64,000 nucleotides of DNA. It comes from Terrabacter sp040702505 (GTDB lineage: Bacteria > Actinomycetota > Actinomycetes > Actinomycetales > Dermatophilaceae). The position numbers were made by a program, and so were the translations under genes. Below the pieces are notes generated by a model. That model did not search any database. It was not told the origin of the DNA and saw nothing but the letters and a program-made list of their open reading frames with translations. Positions within the stretch are counted from its first letter, which is position 1. Every line of letters starts with the position of its first letter. Below, piece by piece: positions 1-8,704 of this stretch. The stretch spans positions 124,001 to 188,000 of the forward strand of contig NZ_JBFBLC010000006.1 in the NCBI RefSeq assembly GCF_040702505.1. The letters are read 5' to 3'.

Positions 1-1616
1 GTCGGGACGACCGTCCGTCCTTCGAACGTCGTGACGACCGCGGGGACCGTGGCTTCCAGCGCCGCGATGACCGTCCGTCGTTCGACCGCCGGGACCGCGG
101 TGACCGCTTCGCCGAGCCGGCTCCCGTGAGCTTCGAGGACGCCGAGGCCGAGCGCATGGACGCCGACACGTGGACCAAGGCGACGCGCAAGCCCGTGTCC
201 GACGGTCCCGTCGAGGTCGCCGCCGACAACGGCTTCGCCGCCCTTGGCCTGCCGGAGCGGCTAGTCGAGCGCTTGGCCCGCGACGGCATCACGACGCCGT
301 TCCCGATCCAGGCTGCGACGATCCCCGACGCGCTCGCCGGCCGCGACGTCCTCGGCCGGGGCCAGACCGGCTCCGGCAAGACGCTCGCCTTCGGCCTGCC
401 GCTCATCGCGCGCCTGCTCGAGGCAGACCTCAAGCGTCGCCCGCGCAAGCCGCACGCCCTGATCCTGACCCCGACGCGTGAGCTCGCGATGCAGATCTCC
501 GACGCGCTCGAGCCGCTCGTGCACGTCGCCGGCCTGCGCCACAAGCTCGTAGCCGGTGGCCTCAGCTACACGACGCAGATCACCGCCCTCAACAAGGGCA
601 TCGACATCCTCATCGCGACCCCGGGTCGCCTCAACGACCTGCTCGAGCGGGGCGCGGTCGAGATGGACGACATCGCGATCACCGTGCTCGACGAGGCCGA
701 CCACATGGCCGAGATGGGCTTCATGGCCGAGATCACGACGAGCCTCGACACGATCCCCGCCGACGGCCAGCGACTGCTGTTCTCGGCGACGCTCGACCGC
801 GGCATCGACGACCTCGTGGCGAAGTACCTGACAGACCCGGTCGTGCACTCCACCGACGACGCGACCGCGTCGGTCGAGACGATGGAGCACCACGTCCTGC
901 TCATCGACCCGCAGCACAAGAAGGTCATCACGGCCGAGGTCGCCAACCGCGAGGGGCGCACCGTCGTCTTCTGCCGCACCAAGCTCGGCGCCGACCGCAT
1001 CGCGCTGCAGCTGCGCGAGCAGGGCGTGATGGCAGCGGCGCTGCACGGTGGCCTGAACCAGGGCCAGCGCAACCGCGTGCTCGGCGCCTTCCGTGACGGC
1101 ACCCTCCCCGTGCTCGTCGCGACCGACGTCGCCGCCCGCGGCATCCACGTCGACGACGTCTCGGTCGTCCTGCAGGTCGACCCGCCGGCCGACCACAAGG
1201 ACTACCTGCACCGCTCCGGCCGCACCGCCCGCGCGGGTGACAAGGGCACGGTCGTGACCCTCGCCCTGCCGCACCAGCGCCGCACCATGGAGCGCCAGCT
1301 CAAGGACGCCGGCCTCGACATCTCGCCGGTCCGGGCCACGCCCGGCGACGCGATCATCGCGGCCACCGGCGCGACGACGCCCAGTGGCGTCGCCATCGCC
1401 GAGGAGGACTTCCAGCGCCTCATCGCCGGCCCGAAGCAGCACCGACGCGGTCCGGCCGGGCCCCGCGGTCCGCGCCAGGGCCAGCGTGGCGGCTTCCGCC
1501 CGCACCACGGCGGGCCGCGCGACGAGCGCCGCGGCCGCCGCGGCGAGCGTGGTGACGGCCTCGTCAGCCGCTGGGGCGACGACGAGCGTGGCGGTCGCCG
1601 CGGCGCACGCTTCTGA
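1..1616 (+). CDS. DEAD-box ATP-dependent RNA helicase (5' end outside window)
   Basis: The reading frame is open to the left edge from base 3, so the true start lies upstream and GTG 126 is internal. The first 40 visible residues are low-complexity Arg/Asp/Gly with two copies of RRDDRPSF. The helicase core follows: Q-motif phenylalanine and PFPIQ, Walker A GQTGSGKT (about 360-383), PTRELA, TPGR, DEAD (690-701), SAT, the VATDVAARG motif and HRSGRTARAG. The last 60 residues are an Arg/Gly-rich tail. DEAD proteins with RG-rich ends unwind RNA duplexes in ribosome assembly or cold adaptation. The core resembles RhlE/CsdA types, but I cannot choose between subfamilies. It stops 28 bp before the next gene on the same strand. 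Confidence 0.95.
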   Translation, partial: RDDRPSFERRDDRGDRGFQRRDDRPSFDRRDRGDRFAEPAPVSFEDAEAERMDADTWTKATRKPVSDGPVEVAADNGFAALGLPERLVERLARDGITTPFPIQAATIPDALAGRDVLGRGQTGSGKTLAFGLPLIARLLEADLKRRPRKPHALILTPTRELAMQISDALEPLVHVAGLRHKLVAGGLSYTTQITALNKGIDILIATPGRLNDLLERGAVEMDDIAITVLDEADHMAEMGFMAEITTSLDTIPADGQRLLFSATLDRGIDDLVAKYLTDPVVHSTDDATASVETMEHHVLLIDPQHKKVITAEVANREGRTVVFCRTKLGADRIALQLREQGVMAAALHGGLNQGQRNRVLGAFRDGTLPVLVATDVAARGIHVDDVSVVLQVDPPADHKDYLHRSGRTARAGDKGTVVTLALPHQRRTMERQLKDAGLDISPVRATPGDAIIAATGATTPSGVAIAEEDFQRLIAGPKQHRRGPAGPRGPRQGQRGGFRPHHGGPRDERRGRRGERGDGLVSRWGDDERGGRRGARF

Positions 1617-1644
1617 GACGTTCCGGTGTGGAAGGCTTGGGCCC

Positions 1645-2205
1645 GTGAGCCCGACCTTCCACACCGGCCGTCTGCTGGTCGCCACGCCCTCGGTCGGGGG
1701 TGACGTCTTCCACCGGTCGGTCATCCTCGTGCTGCACCACGACGACGGGGGAGCGCAGGGCGTCGTGCTCAACAAGCCGCTGTCGGCCGAGGTGGACTCG
1801 GTGCTCCCGGGCTGGCAGCGTGTCGTCACCGCGCCGCACGTCATCTTCCAGGGCGGGCCGGTCTCCACGTCCTCGGCGCTCGGCCTCGTGACCGTGCCGG
1901 GCGAGGAGCCCGAGCCGCTGGGGGTCAAGCGTCTCTTCGGCTCGATCGGCCTGGTCGACCTCGACGCACCGACGCCCGTCGTCGCTGCCGAGCTCGCCGG
2001 CCTGCGGATCTTCGCCGGCTACTCCGGGTGGGAGTCTGGGCAGCTCGAGGGCGAGATCCTCCGCGGGGACTGGTACGTCGTCGACGCCGAGGTGCGCGAC
2101 GCCTTCACGCCCCACCCCGACGGCCTCTGGCGCGAGGTGCTGCGTCGCCAGCGCGACAGCCTCGCCTACGTCGCGAACTTTCCCGACGACCCGTCGATGA
2201 ACTGA
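1645..2205 (+). CDS. YqgE/AlgH family protein (DUF179)
   Basis: A 186-residue protein, the usual length for the family. Its N-terminus GRLLVATPSVGGDVFHRSVI and the later GVVLNKPL and FQGGPV are YqgE/AlgH hallmarks. GTG 1645 is chosen because GGAAGG lies 9-10 nt upstream and the product then begins at the conserved domain; the longer in-frame extension would run into the helicase. The biochemical role of the family is not settled, and the AlgH name comes from alginate regulation in Pseudomonas. It is followed after 2 bp by the racemase-like gene, so the two are probably co-transcribed. Confidence 0.9.
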   Translation: MSPTFHTGRLLVATPSVGGDVFHRSVILVLHHDDGGAQGVVLNKPLSAEVDSVLPGWQRVVTAPHVIFQGGPVSTSSALGLVTVPGEEPEPLGVKRLFGSIGLVDLDAPTPVVAAELAGLRIFAGYSGWESGQLEGEILRGDWYVVDAEVRDAFTPHPDGLWREVLRRQRDSLAYVANFPDDPSMN

Positions 2206-2207
2206 GC

Positions 2208-3059
2208 ATGAGCACCTTGGACAGCGCCGGCCGCGTGGCCGAGGAGAACCCCGACGTCTTCCGTTCGACGAGGCGAGTTGCCTTCGTCGACAGCGGGCTC
2301 GGGCTCCTCGGGTATGCCGACGCCCTGCACACGATGCGTCCCGACCTCGGTCTCGTGCTGGCGTTCGACCCGGACAACATGCCGTACGGCCCCCGCACCC
2401 CGGTCGAGGTGCAGCGCCTCATCCTGGCCTCCGCCCGGGCGACCCTCCCGTTCGCCCCGGACGCCATCGTCGTGGCCTGCAACACGGCCTCGGTGCACGG
2501 CCTCGAGGCGCTGCGCGCAGAGCTCGAGCCGGCCGTTCCGGTCATCGGCACCGTGCCGGCCATCCGCCCGGCCGCCGTCGCCGGCGGGCCGGTCGCGGTG
2601 TGGGCGACGGCCGCGACGACCTCCAGCGACTACCTGCGGGGGCTCGTCGACGCCTTCGCCTCCGACGTCGAGACGCACGCGGTGGCGGCGCTCGGTCTCG
2701 CGGAGGCCATCGAGGCGGGCGACGAGGGCGCGATCGCGGCGTGCATCGAGTATGCCGCCGGGCAGACCCCCGCCGGCGTGCGCTCTCTCGTGCTCGGCTG
2801 CACCCACTACGGGCTCGTGGCCGAGCGCATCGTGGCTGCGCTCGGCGAGGACGTGACCGTCTTCGACTCGCCGGTCGCCGTCGCGCGGCAGACCCTGCGC
2901 CGCATCGGGCTGTCCGCCGATCCCACCGCTCCCGAGGCGGGAGTCGACGGGGTGCTGCTCAGTGGCCGACCGGGCGCCCTGCCGGCCTCCTGGGGCGCCT
3001 TCCCTGCGGGCCGGCGGCTCCTTCGGCGGGCGGCAGGGCGGCATACACTCTCGTCATGA
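2208..3059 (+). CDS. murI: Asp/Glu racemase superfamily protein, glutamate racemase-like
   Basis: A 283-residue protein. Glutamate racemase makes D-glutamate for peptidoglycan using two cysteines. Both motifs are present: VVACNTAS near residue 85 and LGCTHYG near residue 200. The N-terminal DSG and the MPYGPRTP loop are also kept. The glycine loop reads DSGLGLLGYADAL rather than the usual DSGVGGLTV, so it is a divergent member and might act on another amino acid. It starts 2 bp after the yqgE stop and its stop overlaps the next start (ATGA at 3056-3059). It does not lie beside the Rv1339-like gene, where murI sits in mycobacteria. The symbol is tentative. Confidence 0.7.
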   Translation: MSTLDSAGRVAEENPDVFRSTRRVAFVDSGLGLLGYADALHTMRPDLGLVLAFDPDNMPYGPRTPVEVQRLILASARATLPFAPDAIVVACNTASVHGLEALRAELEPAVPVIGTVPAIRPAAVAGGPVAVWATAATTSSDYLRGLVDAFASDVETHAVAALGLAEAIEAGDEGAIAACIEYAAGQTPAGVRSLVLGCTHYGLVAERIVAALGEDVTVFDSPVAVARQTLRRIGLSADPTAPEAGVDGVLLSGRPGALPASWGAFPAGRRLLRRAAGRHTLSS

Positions 3060-3379
3060 GCACGATGCCTCCCGACCCCTTCGAGCCCGACCCGTTCGAG
3101 CCCCAGCCGCTGCGCGGCACGAGCACGGCGACGATCGAGCGCGAGGAGGTCCGCGAGGAGCTTCAGGAGCCGGGCGACCACGAGCGCTTCTCGCACTACG
3201 TCCGCAAGGAGAAGATCCTCGAGAGCGCCCTGTCGGGCGAGCCGGTCGTGGCCCTGTGCGGCAAGATCTGGGTCCCCGGGCGTGACCCGCAGAAGTTCCC
3301 GGTCTGCCCGGTGTGCAAGGAGATCTACGACGGACTGCGCGACCCGCAGGACGGCGGCGACGGGGACGGCGACGCCTGA
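3056..3379 (+). CDS. DUF3039 family protein
   Basis: A 107-residue soluble protein that starts inside the upstream stop codon (ATGA overlap), so it is translationally coupled. The N-terminus is a Pro/Asp/Phe-rich segment with a repeated DPFEP. The conserved part is HYVRKEKILES, then ALCGKIWVPGRDPQKFPVCPVCKEIY, in which C-x(n)-CPVC looks like a small zinc site. The tail is Asp/Gly-rich. DUF3039 is an actinobacterial family of unknown function. Confidence 0.88.
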   Translation: MSTMPPDPFEPDPFEPQPLRGTSTATIEREEVREELQEPGDHERFSHYVRKEKILESALSGEPVVALCGKIWVPGRDPQKFPVCPVCKEIYDGLRDPQDGGDGDGDA

Positions 3380-3525
3380 CCGGTTCGTCCACCGAAGGGT
3401 GGGATGTCCGGCGTTCCTGACAGTTTCTTTAACCGGCCAGGGCTGCGCCCCTGACTGAGGTATACCTACAGTCGCTGGGATCGACGTTCGTGCCGGGGCG
3501 TCGAGCCGCACCAGGAAGGCCCTTC

Positions 3526-4515
3526 ATGAAGCTCCGCTCGCTGACGCTCGTCGCTCCGCTCGCGCTCGCCGCGGCCGCGCTCGGCGCTCCCGCCCATGCC
3601 TCGCCGGCAGTCGACGGACACGCCGCTCCCTCGTGCCTCGACCCGGCCTCGGTCGGCGCCGTGGGGGCGCGTGGCACCCACGCCGCCTCCAAGGACCCGC
3701 ACCAGCTCTCCGACGCGCAGGTGCGCGCGAACGAGGCGGCCCTGACCCGCACCCTGGCAGCGAAGGGGCTGGGCCGCGACCGCTCCGGGCGGCTCGTCAA
3801 GGTCGCTCCGAGCACCCAGAGCTCGTGGCGGCTCGTGCAGCGCAGCCGTTCGGCCGCGTTCGTCCCCGCGACGGTCAAGGTCTACTTCCACACCATCACC
3901 GACGGGACGCGTGGCGCGGTGAGTGCCGGCGCCATCGACAGCCAGCTCACCGTGCTCAACAAGGCCTACTCCGGCACCGGCCTCAGTTTCACGCTGGCCG
4001 GCGTCGACTCGACCGACAACCCGTCGTGGTACACCGTCACGCCCGGGTCGGCGGCCGAGAAGAGCATGAAGAAGGCTCTGCGCAAGGGCACCATGGCCGA
4101 CCTCAACCTCTACTCGGCCAACATCGGGCAGGGCCTGCTGGGCTGGGCGACCTTCCCGAAGAGCAGCTACGACGTGATGGACGGCGTGGTGGTCCTCACC
4201 GGCTCGCTGCCCGGTGGCAGCGCGACGCACTACAACGAGGGCGACACCGCCACCCACGAGGTGGGGCACTGGGTCGGGCTGTACCACACCTTCCAGGGCG
4301 GCTGCCGGGGCAACGGCGACTACGTCGACGACACCCCCGCTGAGGCGAGCGCCGCGTACCAGTGCCCGACCGGCCGCGACACGTGCGCGAGCCCCGGCCT
4401 CGACCCGATCCACAACTACATGGACTACACCTACGACTCCTGCATGAACAGCTTCACGAGCGGCCAGGTGGCGCGCATGCAGGCCCAGTGGGCGGCCTAC
4501 CGGGCCGGGCGCTGA
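3526..4515 (+). CDS. Secreted zinc metalloprotease, M43 (cytophagalysin/pappalysin) type
   Basis: A 329-residue protein. ATG 3526 is preferred over the upstream GTG because AGGAAG lies about 8 nt before it and it opens a clean Sec signal peptide (MKLRS, a hydrophobic run, cleavage near AHA-SPA). The mature part has the extended zinc motif HEVGHWVGLYH (HExxHxxGxxH) around 4255-4287, and the Met-turn region HNYMDYTYDSCMNSFT, both diagnostic of metzincin family M43. Cysteines after the zinc helix probably form disulphides. It is predicted to be an extracellular protein-degrading enzyme. A hairpin at 4571-4600 ends the transcript. Confidence 0.9.
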   Translation: MKLRSLTLVAPLALAAAALGAPAHASPAVDGHAAPSCLDPASVGAVGARGTHAASKDPHQLSDAQVRANEAALTRTLAAKGLGRDRSGRLVKVAPSTQSSWRLVQRSRSAAFVPATVKVYFHTITDGTRGAVSAGAIDSQLTVLNKAYSGTGLSFTLAGVDSTDNPSWYTVTPGSAAEKSMKKALRKGTMADLNLYSANIGQGLLGWATFPKSSYDVMDGVVVLTGSLPGGSATHYNEGDTATHEVGHWVGLYHTFQGGCRGNGDYVDDTPAEASAAYQCPTGRDTCASPGLDPIHNYMDYTYDSCMNSFTSGQVARMQAQWAAYRAGR

Positions 4516-4570
4516 GCCACCGCCCACGATGCCGTGGTCGCACCCGCGACCGGGCGGCATACCACCTCCT

Positions 4571-4600
4571 CGAGGGCCCCGTCGAAAGGCGGGGCCCTCG
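4571..4600 (+). terminator. Hairpin terminator after the metalloprotease
   Basis: CGAGGGCCCCG and its exact complement CGGGGCCCTCG form an 11-bp stem around an 8-nt loop. There is no T-tract, as is common in GC-rich actinomycetes. The next promoter begins just downstream. Confidence 0.6.
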
Positions 4601-4638
4601 GCATGTCGGTCGGGAGGAACCGTTACCGTGGTCGCTCT

Positions 4639-6399
4639 ATGAGTGCCGGCGCCGCGTTCCACCTCCCACCCGCCTTCCCGGAGCGGGCGGCCTGGGGTAC
4701 CGCCAGCAAGCTGCGTGCGTGGCAGCAGGAAGCCCTCGACCTCTACCTCGCCAAGGGGCCACGCGACTTCCTCGCCGTCGCCACCCCGGGGGCGGGCAAG
4801 ACGACGTACGCGCTGCGCGTCGCCACCGAGCTGCTGAGCGCCGGCATCGTGCACCGCGTCACCGTCGTGGCGCCGACGGAGCACCTCAAGACCCAGTGGG
4901 CCGACGCCGCAGCCCGCGTCGGCATCAGCCTCGACCCGAAGTTCAGCAACAGCGTCGGCCGGCACAGCGACGACTACCACGGTGTCGCCGTGACCTACGC
5001 CCAGGTGGCCTCCCGTCCGTCGCTGCACAGGGAGCTGACGACGTCGCGGCCGACGCTCGTCATCCTCGACGAGATCCACCACGGCGGCGACAGCAAGAGC
5101 TGGGGTGACGGCATCCGCGAGGCGTTCGAGCCGGCCACCCGCCGCCTGTCGCTGACCGGTACGCCGTTCCGCTCCGACACCTCGCCGATCCCGTTCGTCA
5201 CCTACGAGCTCGACGCCGAGGGCACCCTCGTCAGCTCGAGCGACTACACGTACGGCTACGCCGAGGCGCTGCGCGACGGCGTCGTGCGCCCGGTCCTCTT
5301 CATGGCCTACGGCGGCAGCATGCGCTGGCGCACCAAGGCCGGCGACGAGCTCGAGGCGCGCCTCGGTGAGCCGATGACCAAGGACTTCGTCGCCCACGCG
5401 TGGCGCACCGCCCTCGACCCCAAGGGGGAGTGGATCCCCGCCGTCCTGGCCGCCGCCGACCGGCGCCTCACCGAGGTGCGCCGGCACGTCGAGGACGCCG
5501 GGGGGCTCGTCATCGCGTCCAACCAGACGCAGGCGAGGGCGTATGCCGCCATCCTCCGACAGCTGACCGGCGAGGCCCCCACGGTCGTGCTCTCCGACGA
5601 CCTCGGCGCAAGCAAGCGCATCGAGGACTTCGGGGCCAGCGACGAGCGCTGGATGGTCGCCGTGCGCATGGTGTCCGAGGGCGTCGACGTGCCGCGCCTG
5701 GCGGTGGGCGTCTACGCGACGTCCACCTCGACGCCGCTCTTCTTCGCCCAGGCCGTGGGGCGCTTCGTGCGCGCGCGTCGGCGCGGAGAGACGGCCTCGG
5801 TTTTCCTGCCCTCGGTGCCAGTCGTGCTCGACCACGCATCGCGCCTCGAGGAGCAGCGCGACCACGCCCTCGACCGCAAGCCCAACCCCGAGGACATCGG
5901 GCAGATGTGGGCCGAGGAGCAGGCGCTCATCGACGACGCCAACCGCGCCGACAAGGCGAGCGGCGCCCTCGACGAGGGCCGGTTCGAGGCCCTCGAGTCC
6001 GACGCGCACTTCGACCACGTGCTCTTCGACAAGCAGCAGTGGGGCATGCACGCCCAGGTCGGCTCCGAGGACGAGGAGGAGTACCTCGGCCTGCCCGGGC
6101 TGCTCGAGCCCGACCAGGTCTCCGCGCTGCTGCGCGAACGCCAGAGCCGACAGGTCAAGAAGGCCCCGAAGGGTGCCGAGGCACCGATGCCGGTCGCCGC
6201 GCACCGGGCCCTCGCGGCCCAGCGCAAGGAGCTCAACAAGCTCGTCTCGACCTACGCCCGGCAGAAGGGCCTCCCGCACGCCAACGTCCACATGGACCTG
6301 CGGCGCGTGTGTGGCGGGCCCGACCTCGCTGCCGCCTCGTCCGAGCAGGTCACCCAGCGCATCGACAAGATCCGGCTCTGGCTCGTCGGCCGCCGCTGA
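4639..6399 (+). CDS. Superfamily 2 DEAD/DEAH-type helicase
   Basis: A 586-residue protein. Motifs: RAWQQEAL (Q-like), Walker A ATPGAGKTTYAL, APTEHLKTQW, a DEIHH variant of the Walker B box, SLTGTPFRSD (motif III), MVSEGVDVPRL and QAVGRFVRARR (motifs V-VI). The architecture is that of XPB-like or type III restriction-subunit-like helicases, a solitary actinobacterial DNA helicase with an extra C-terminal domain of about 180 residues. ATG 4639 is chosen because TACCGT lies 9 nt upstream in a leaderless arrangement; ATG 4603 is an in-frame alternative that would fall just after the terminator. No nuclease or methylase neighbour is present, so a restriction role is not supported. Confidence 0.88.
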   Translation: MSAGAAFHLPPAFPERAAWGTASKLRAWQQEALDLYLAKGPRDFLAVATPGAGKTTYALRVATELLSAGIVHRVTVVAPTEHLKTQWADAAARVGISLDPKFSNSVGRHSDDYHGVAVTYAQVASRPSLHRELTTSRPTLVILDEIHHGGDSKSWGDGIREAFEPATRRLSLTGTPFRSDTSPIPFVTYELDAEGTLVSSSDYTYGYAEALRDGVVRPVLFMAYGGSMRWRTKAGDELEARLGEPMTKDFVAHAWRTALDPKGEWIPAVLAAADRRLTEVRRHVEDAGGLVIASNQTQARAYAAILRQLTGEAPTVVLSDDLGASKRIEDFGASDERWMVAVRMVSEGVDVPRLAVGVYATSTSTPLFFAQAVGRFVRARRRGETASVFLPSVPVVLDHASRLEEQRDHALDRKPNPEDIGQMWAEEQALIDDANRADKASGALDEGRFEALESDAHFDHVLFDKQQWGMHAQVGSEDEEEYLGLPGLLEPDQVSALLRERQSRQVKKAPKGAEAPMPVAAHRALAAQRKELNKLVSTYARQKGLPHANVHMDLRRVCGGPDLAAASSEQVTQRIDKIRLWLVGRR

Positions 6400-6460
6400 G
6401 CGTTCCCCGGGGTTTGCGAAAGCGACCCGTTCTGTCCCCATTCGTGTCGGTTCGGGCCGC

Positions 6461-6466
6461 TAGGGT
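6461..6466 (+). promoter_or_regulatory. -10 box TAGGGT of the nucleotidase gene
   Basis: TAGGGT lies 8 nt before ATG 6475. No Shine-Dalgarno sequence is seen, so the mRNA is probably leaderless or nearly so. Confidence 0.5.
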
Positions 6467-6474
6467 CATGCGCC

Positions 6475-8322
6475 ATGACGAACGACTCCACCCCTGAGTT
6501 CCTCTCCTCGGCGACCACCCGTCGCCAGCTGCTCGCCATGGCCGCCGTGGGCGGCGCCGGCATCGCGACCGTGGCGGCGGCCTCTCCCTCCGCAGCGGCC
6601 GGTTCGGGCGCCGGCGGCGGCACCAACGGCGAGGTCGTGACCCTCACCGTTCTGGGCACCACCGACCTGCACGGCAACGTCTTCAACTGGGACTACTTCA
6701 ACAACGTCGAGTACGACGACAAGGCGCACAACGACATCGGTCTGGCCAAGGCGTCCTCGATCATCAAGATGCGCCGCGCCGAGCTCGGCGCCGCCTCGAC
6801 GCTGACCCTCGACGCCGGCGACACCATCCAGGGCACGCCGCTCGCGTACTACTACGCCAAGATCGACCCGATCACCGGCGGGGCCACCCACCCGATGGCG
6901 GCCGCGATGAACCAGGTGGGCTACGACGCCGCGGCGTTGGGCAACCACGAGTTCAACTACGGCATCGACACACTGCGGGCCTTCGAGAAGCAGCTGAACT
7001 TCCCGCTGCTCTCGGCCAACACCGTCGACTGGAGCACCGGCGCCCCGGCCTTCAAGCCGTGGATCATCAAGACGGTCAAGCTCTCGGGCAGCAAGCCCGT
7101 CAAGGTCGGCATCCTCGGCCTCGTCACGCCCGGTGTGGCGATCTGGGACAAGGCCAACGTCGAGGGCAAGCTGAAGTTCCCGGGCATCGTCGAGCAGGCC
7201 AAGGTCTTCGTACCGCGCCTGAAGGCCGCCGGCGCCGACGTCGTCATCGTCTCGTGCCACTCCGGCACCAACGGCAAGTCCTCGTGGGGCGACGCGCTGC
7301 CCTACGTCGAGAACGCCAGCAAGCTCATGGCCGAGCAGGTCCCCGGCATCGACGCCGTCCTCGTCGGCCACTCGCACGTCGAGGTCATCGACAAGGCCAC
7401 CAACGCCGAGACCGGCAAGCAGGTCCTGCTCGTCGAGCCCTACTACTGGGGCATGCGCGTCGCCGAGATGACCCTGGGCCTGCAGAAGGTCCGCGGGCAG
7501 TGGCAGGTCGTGGAGTCGGCCGGACGGCTCTGGAACGCCAACGCCGTGCCCGAGGACCCCGCCGTGGCCGGTGCGGTCCGGTCCGCGCACCAGAAGGTCC
7601 TCGCCTACGTCAACGGCGTCGTCGGCACCTGCACCCAGGCCATGTCGGCCGCCACCTCGCGCTACGAGGACACGCCGGCCATCGACTTCATCAACTACGT
7701 CCAGGCCGACGCGGTCAAGAAGGCGCTCGCCGGCACTCCGGAGGGCTCCCTCCCGGTGCTCTCCATCGCGGCGCCCTTCAACAAGCTGGCCGCGATCCCG
7801 AAGGGCGAGGTCACCATCCGCGACGTCGCCGGGCTCTACATCTACGACAACACGCTGCTCGGTATCGTCCTGACCGGCGCCGAGGTCAAGGCCTACCTCG
7901 AGAAGAGCGCGTCCTACTTCCAGAGCTACTCCGGCACCGGGCCGGTGGCAGCCGACTCGATCACCAACGCCGGCGGCACCCCCGACTACAACTACGACAT
8001 CATGGGCGGCCTCGACGCCGCTCTGACCTACGACATCGACATCGCCAAGCCGGTGGGCTCACGCATCGTGGGCCTGGCCTACGGCGGTGCACCCGTCGCC
8101 GCCGACGCGAGGTTCGTCGTGGCGATCAACAACTACCGCCAGTCGGGCGGCGGTGGTTTCCCGGGCGTCACGACGGCCCCGGTCGTCTACAACCGGCAGA
8201 TCGAGATCCGCCAGCTGCTCATCGACTGGGCGAGCGCCAACAAGGTCATCGACCCGCCGTCGTTCTCCAGCATCGACTGGCGCCTGGTCAGCAACGGCAG
8301 CGCCATCACCGTCACTGCCTGA
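6475..8322 (+). CDS. Tat-exported bifunctional metallophosphatase / 5'-nucleotidase
   Basis: A 615-residue protein. The N-terminus carries a twin-arginine signal (TTRRQLLAMAAVGG, then an Ala-rich stretch ending near SAAAGS). The metallophosphatase domain shows TDLHGNVFNWDY, DAGDTIQGTP, GNHEFNYG, SCHSG and GHSHVE, the metal-ligand motifs of UshA/CpdB enzymes. The C-terminal half is the 5'-nucleotidase substrate domain, with FNKLAAIPKGEVTIRD and NNYRQSGGGGFPG. It should release phosphate and nucleosides from nucleotides or 2',3'-cyclic nucleotides outside the membrane. It is a single-gene transcript facing a convergent glucosidase gene. Confidence 0.93.
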   Translation: MTNDSTPEFLSSATTRRQLLAMAAVGGAGIATVAAASPSAAAGSGAGGGTNGEVVTLTVLGTTDLHGNVFNWDYFNNVEYDDKAHNDIGLAKASSIIKMRRAELGAASTLTLDAGDTIQGTPLAYYYAKIDPITGGATHPMAAAMNQVGYDAAALGNHEFNYGIDTLRAFEKQLNFPLLSANTVDWSTGAPAFKPWIIKTVKLSGSKPVKVGILGLVTPGVAIWDKANVEGKLKFPGIVEQAKVFVPRLKAAGADVVIVSCHSGTNGKSSWGDALPYVENASKLMAEQVPGIDAVLVGHSHVEVIDKATNAETGKQVLLVEPYYWGMRVAEMTLGLQKVRGQWQVVESAGRLWNANAVPEDPAVAGAVRSAHQKVLAYVNGVVGTCTQAMSAATSRYEDTPAIDFINYVQADAVKKALAGTPEGSLPVLSIAAPFNKLAAIPKGEVTIRDVAGLYIYDNTLLGIVLTGAEVKAYLEKSASYFQSYSGTGPVAADSITNAGGTPDYNYDIMGGLDAALTYDIDIAKPVGSRIVGLAYGGAPVAADARFVVAINNYRQSGGGGFPGVTTAPVVYNRQIEIRQLLIDWASANKVIDPPSFSSIDWRLVSNGSAITVTA

Positions 8323-8358
8323 CCCTCAGTCGTCGCGAAGAGCCCACTCGACGTGAGG

Positions 8359-8460
8359 ACGTCGGGTGGGCGCTTTCGCACGGCGGGTGGGCACGCGCGT
8401 ACGTCGGGTGGGCGCTTTCGCACGGCGGGTGGGCACGCGCGTACGTCGGGTGGGCACGTG
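8359..8460. repeat. Tandem array of 21-bp units (42-bp double unit) between convergent genes
   Basis: The 42-bp unit at 8359-8400 is repeated exactly at 8401-8442, followed by a partial third copy. Each 42-mer is two related 21-mers sharing GGGTGGGC, one holding GCGCTTTCGC and the other GCACGCGCGT. An inverted, imperfect copy (GCCCACTCGAC) lies just to the left at 8343-8353. The arginine/glycine-rich ORFs here are by-products of the repeat. The rest of this 382-bp gap holds a hairpin (8475-8509) and nothing else I recognise up to 8704. Confidence 0.85.
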
Positions 8461-8474
8461 GCCGTGTGCGTGGA

Positions 8475-8509
8475 GGGCGTCCCGTCGTCTGGGACACGAC
8501 GGGACGCCC
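8475..8509. terminator. Bidirectional hairpin terminator between convergent genes
   Basis: GGGCGTCCCGTCGT pairs perfectly with ACGACGGGACGCCC (14 bp, 7-nt loop). It lies between the nucleotidase stop and the glucosidase stop and could serve both. Confidence 0.65.
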
Positions 8510-8704
8510 GAGCTCTCGTGCCGACCAGGCGGTGGGACGTCGGCGCACGAAAGGCGTACCCGCCGGGACAGGGGAGCACCGACGGGTACGCACCTCCCAT
8601 CCTGTCGGACCGAGCCACCGCGTGTGAACGCTTTGGGCCGGATCCCTGCGAGGAAATCCTGCTCCGGCACAAAGTGCGGGCCAGAGCGCTGATCGGGCCC
8701 TGGC

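Noticed and set aside
261..1928. 555-residue minus-strand ORF
   Set aside because: Antisense of the RNA helicase; no family motifs and no start signal.
4639..6399. Restriction or anti-phage helicase system
   Set aside because: No methylase, nuclease or other defence partner next to the helicase; it looks like a solitary housekeeping SF2 helicase.
3466..6441. 991-residue minus-strand ORF
   Set aside because: It is the antisense of the metalloprotease and helicase genes; composition (Arg, Gly, His, Val rich) is typical of a GC-rich shadow frame.
8359..8460. CRISPR array
   Set aside because: Units are back to back without unique spacers, and no cas gene is present.
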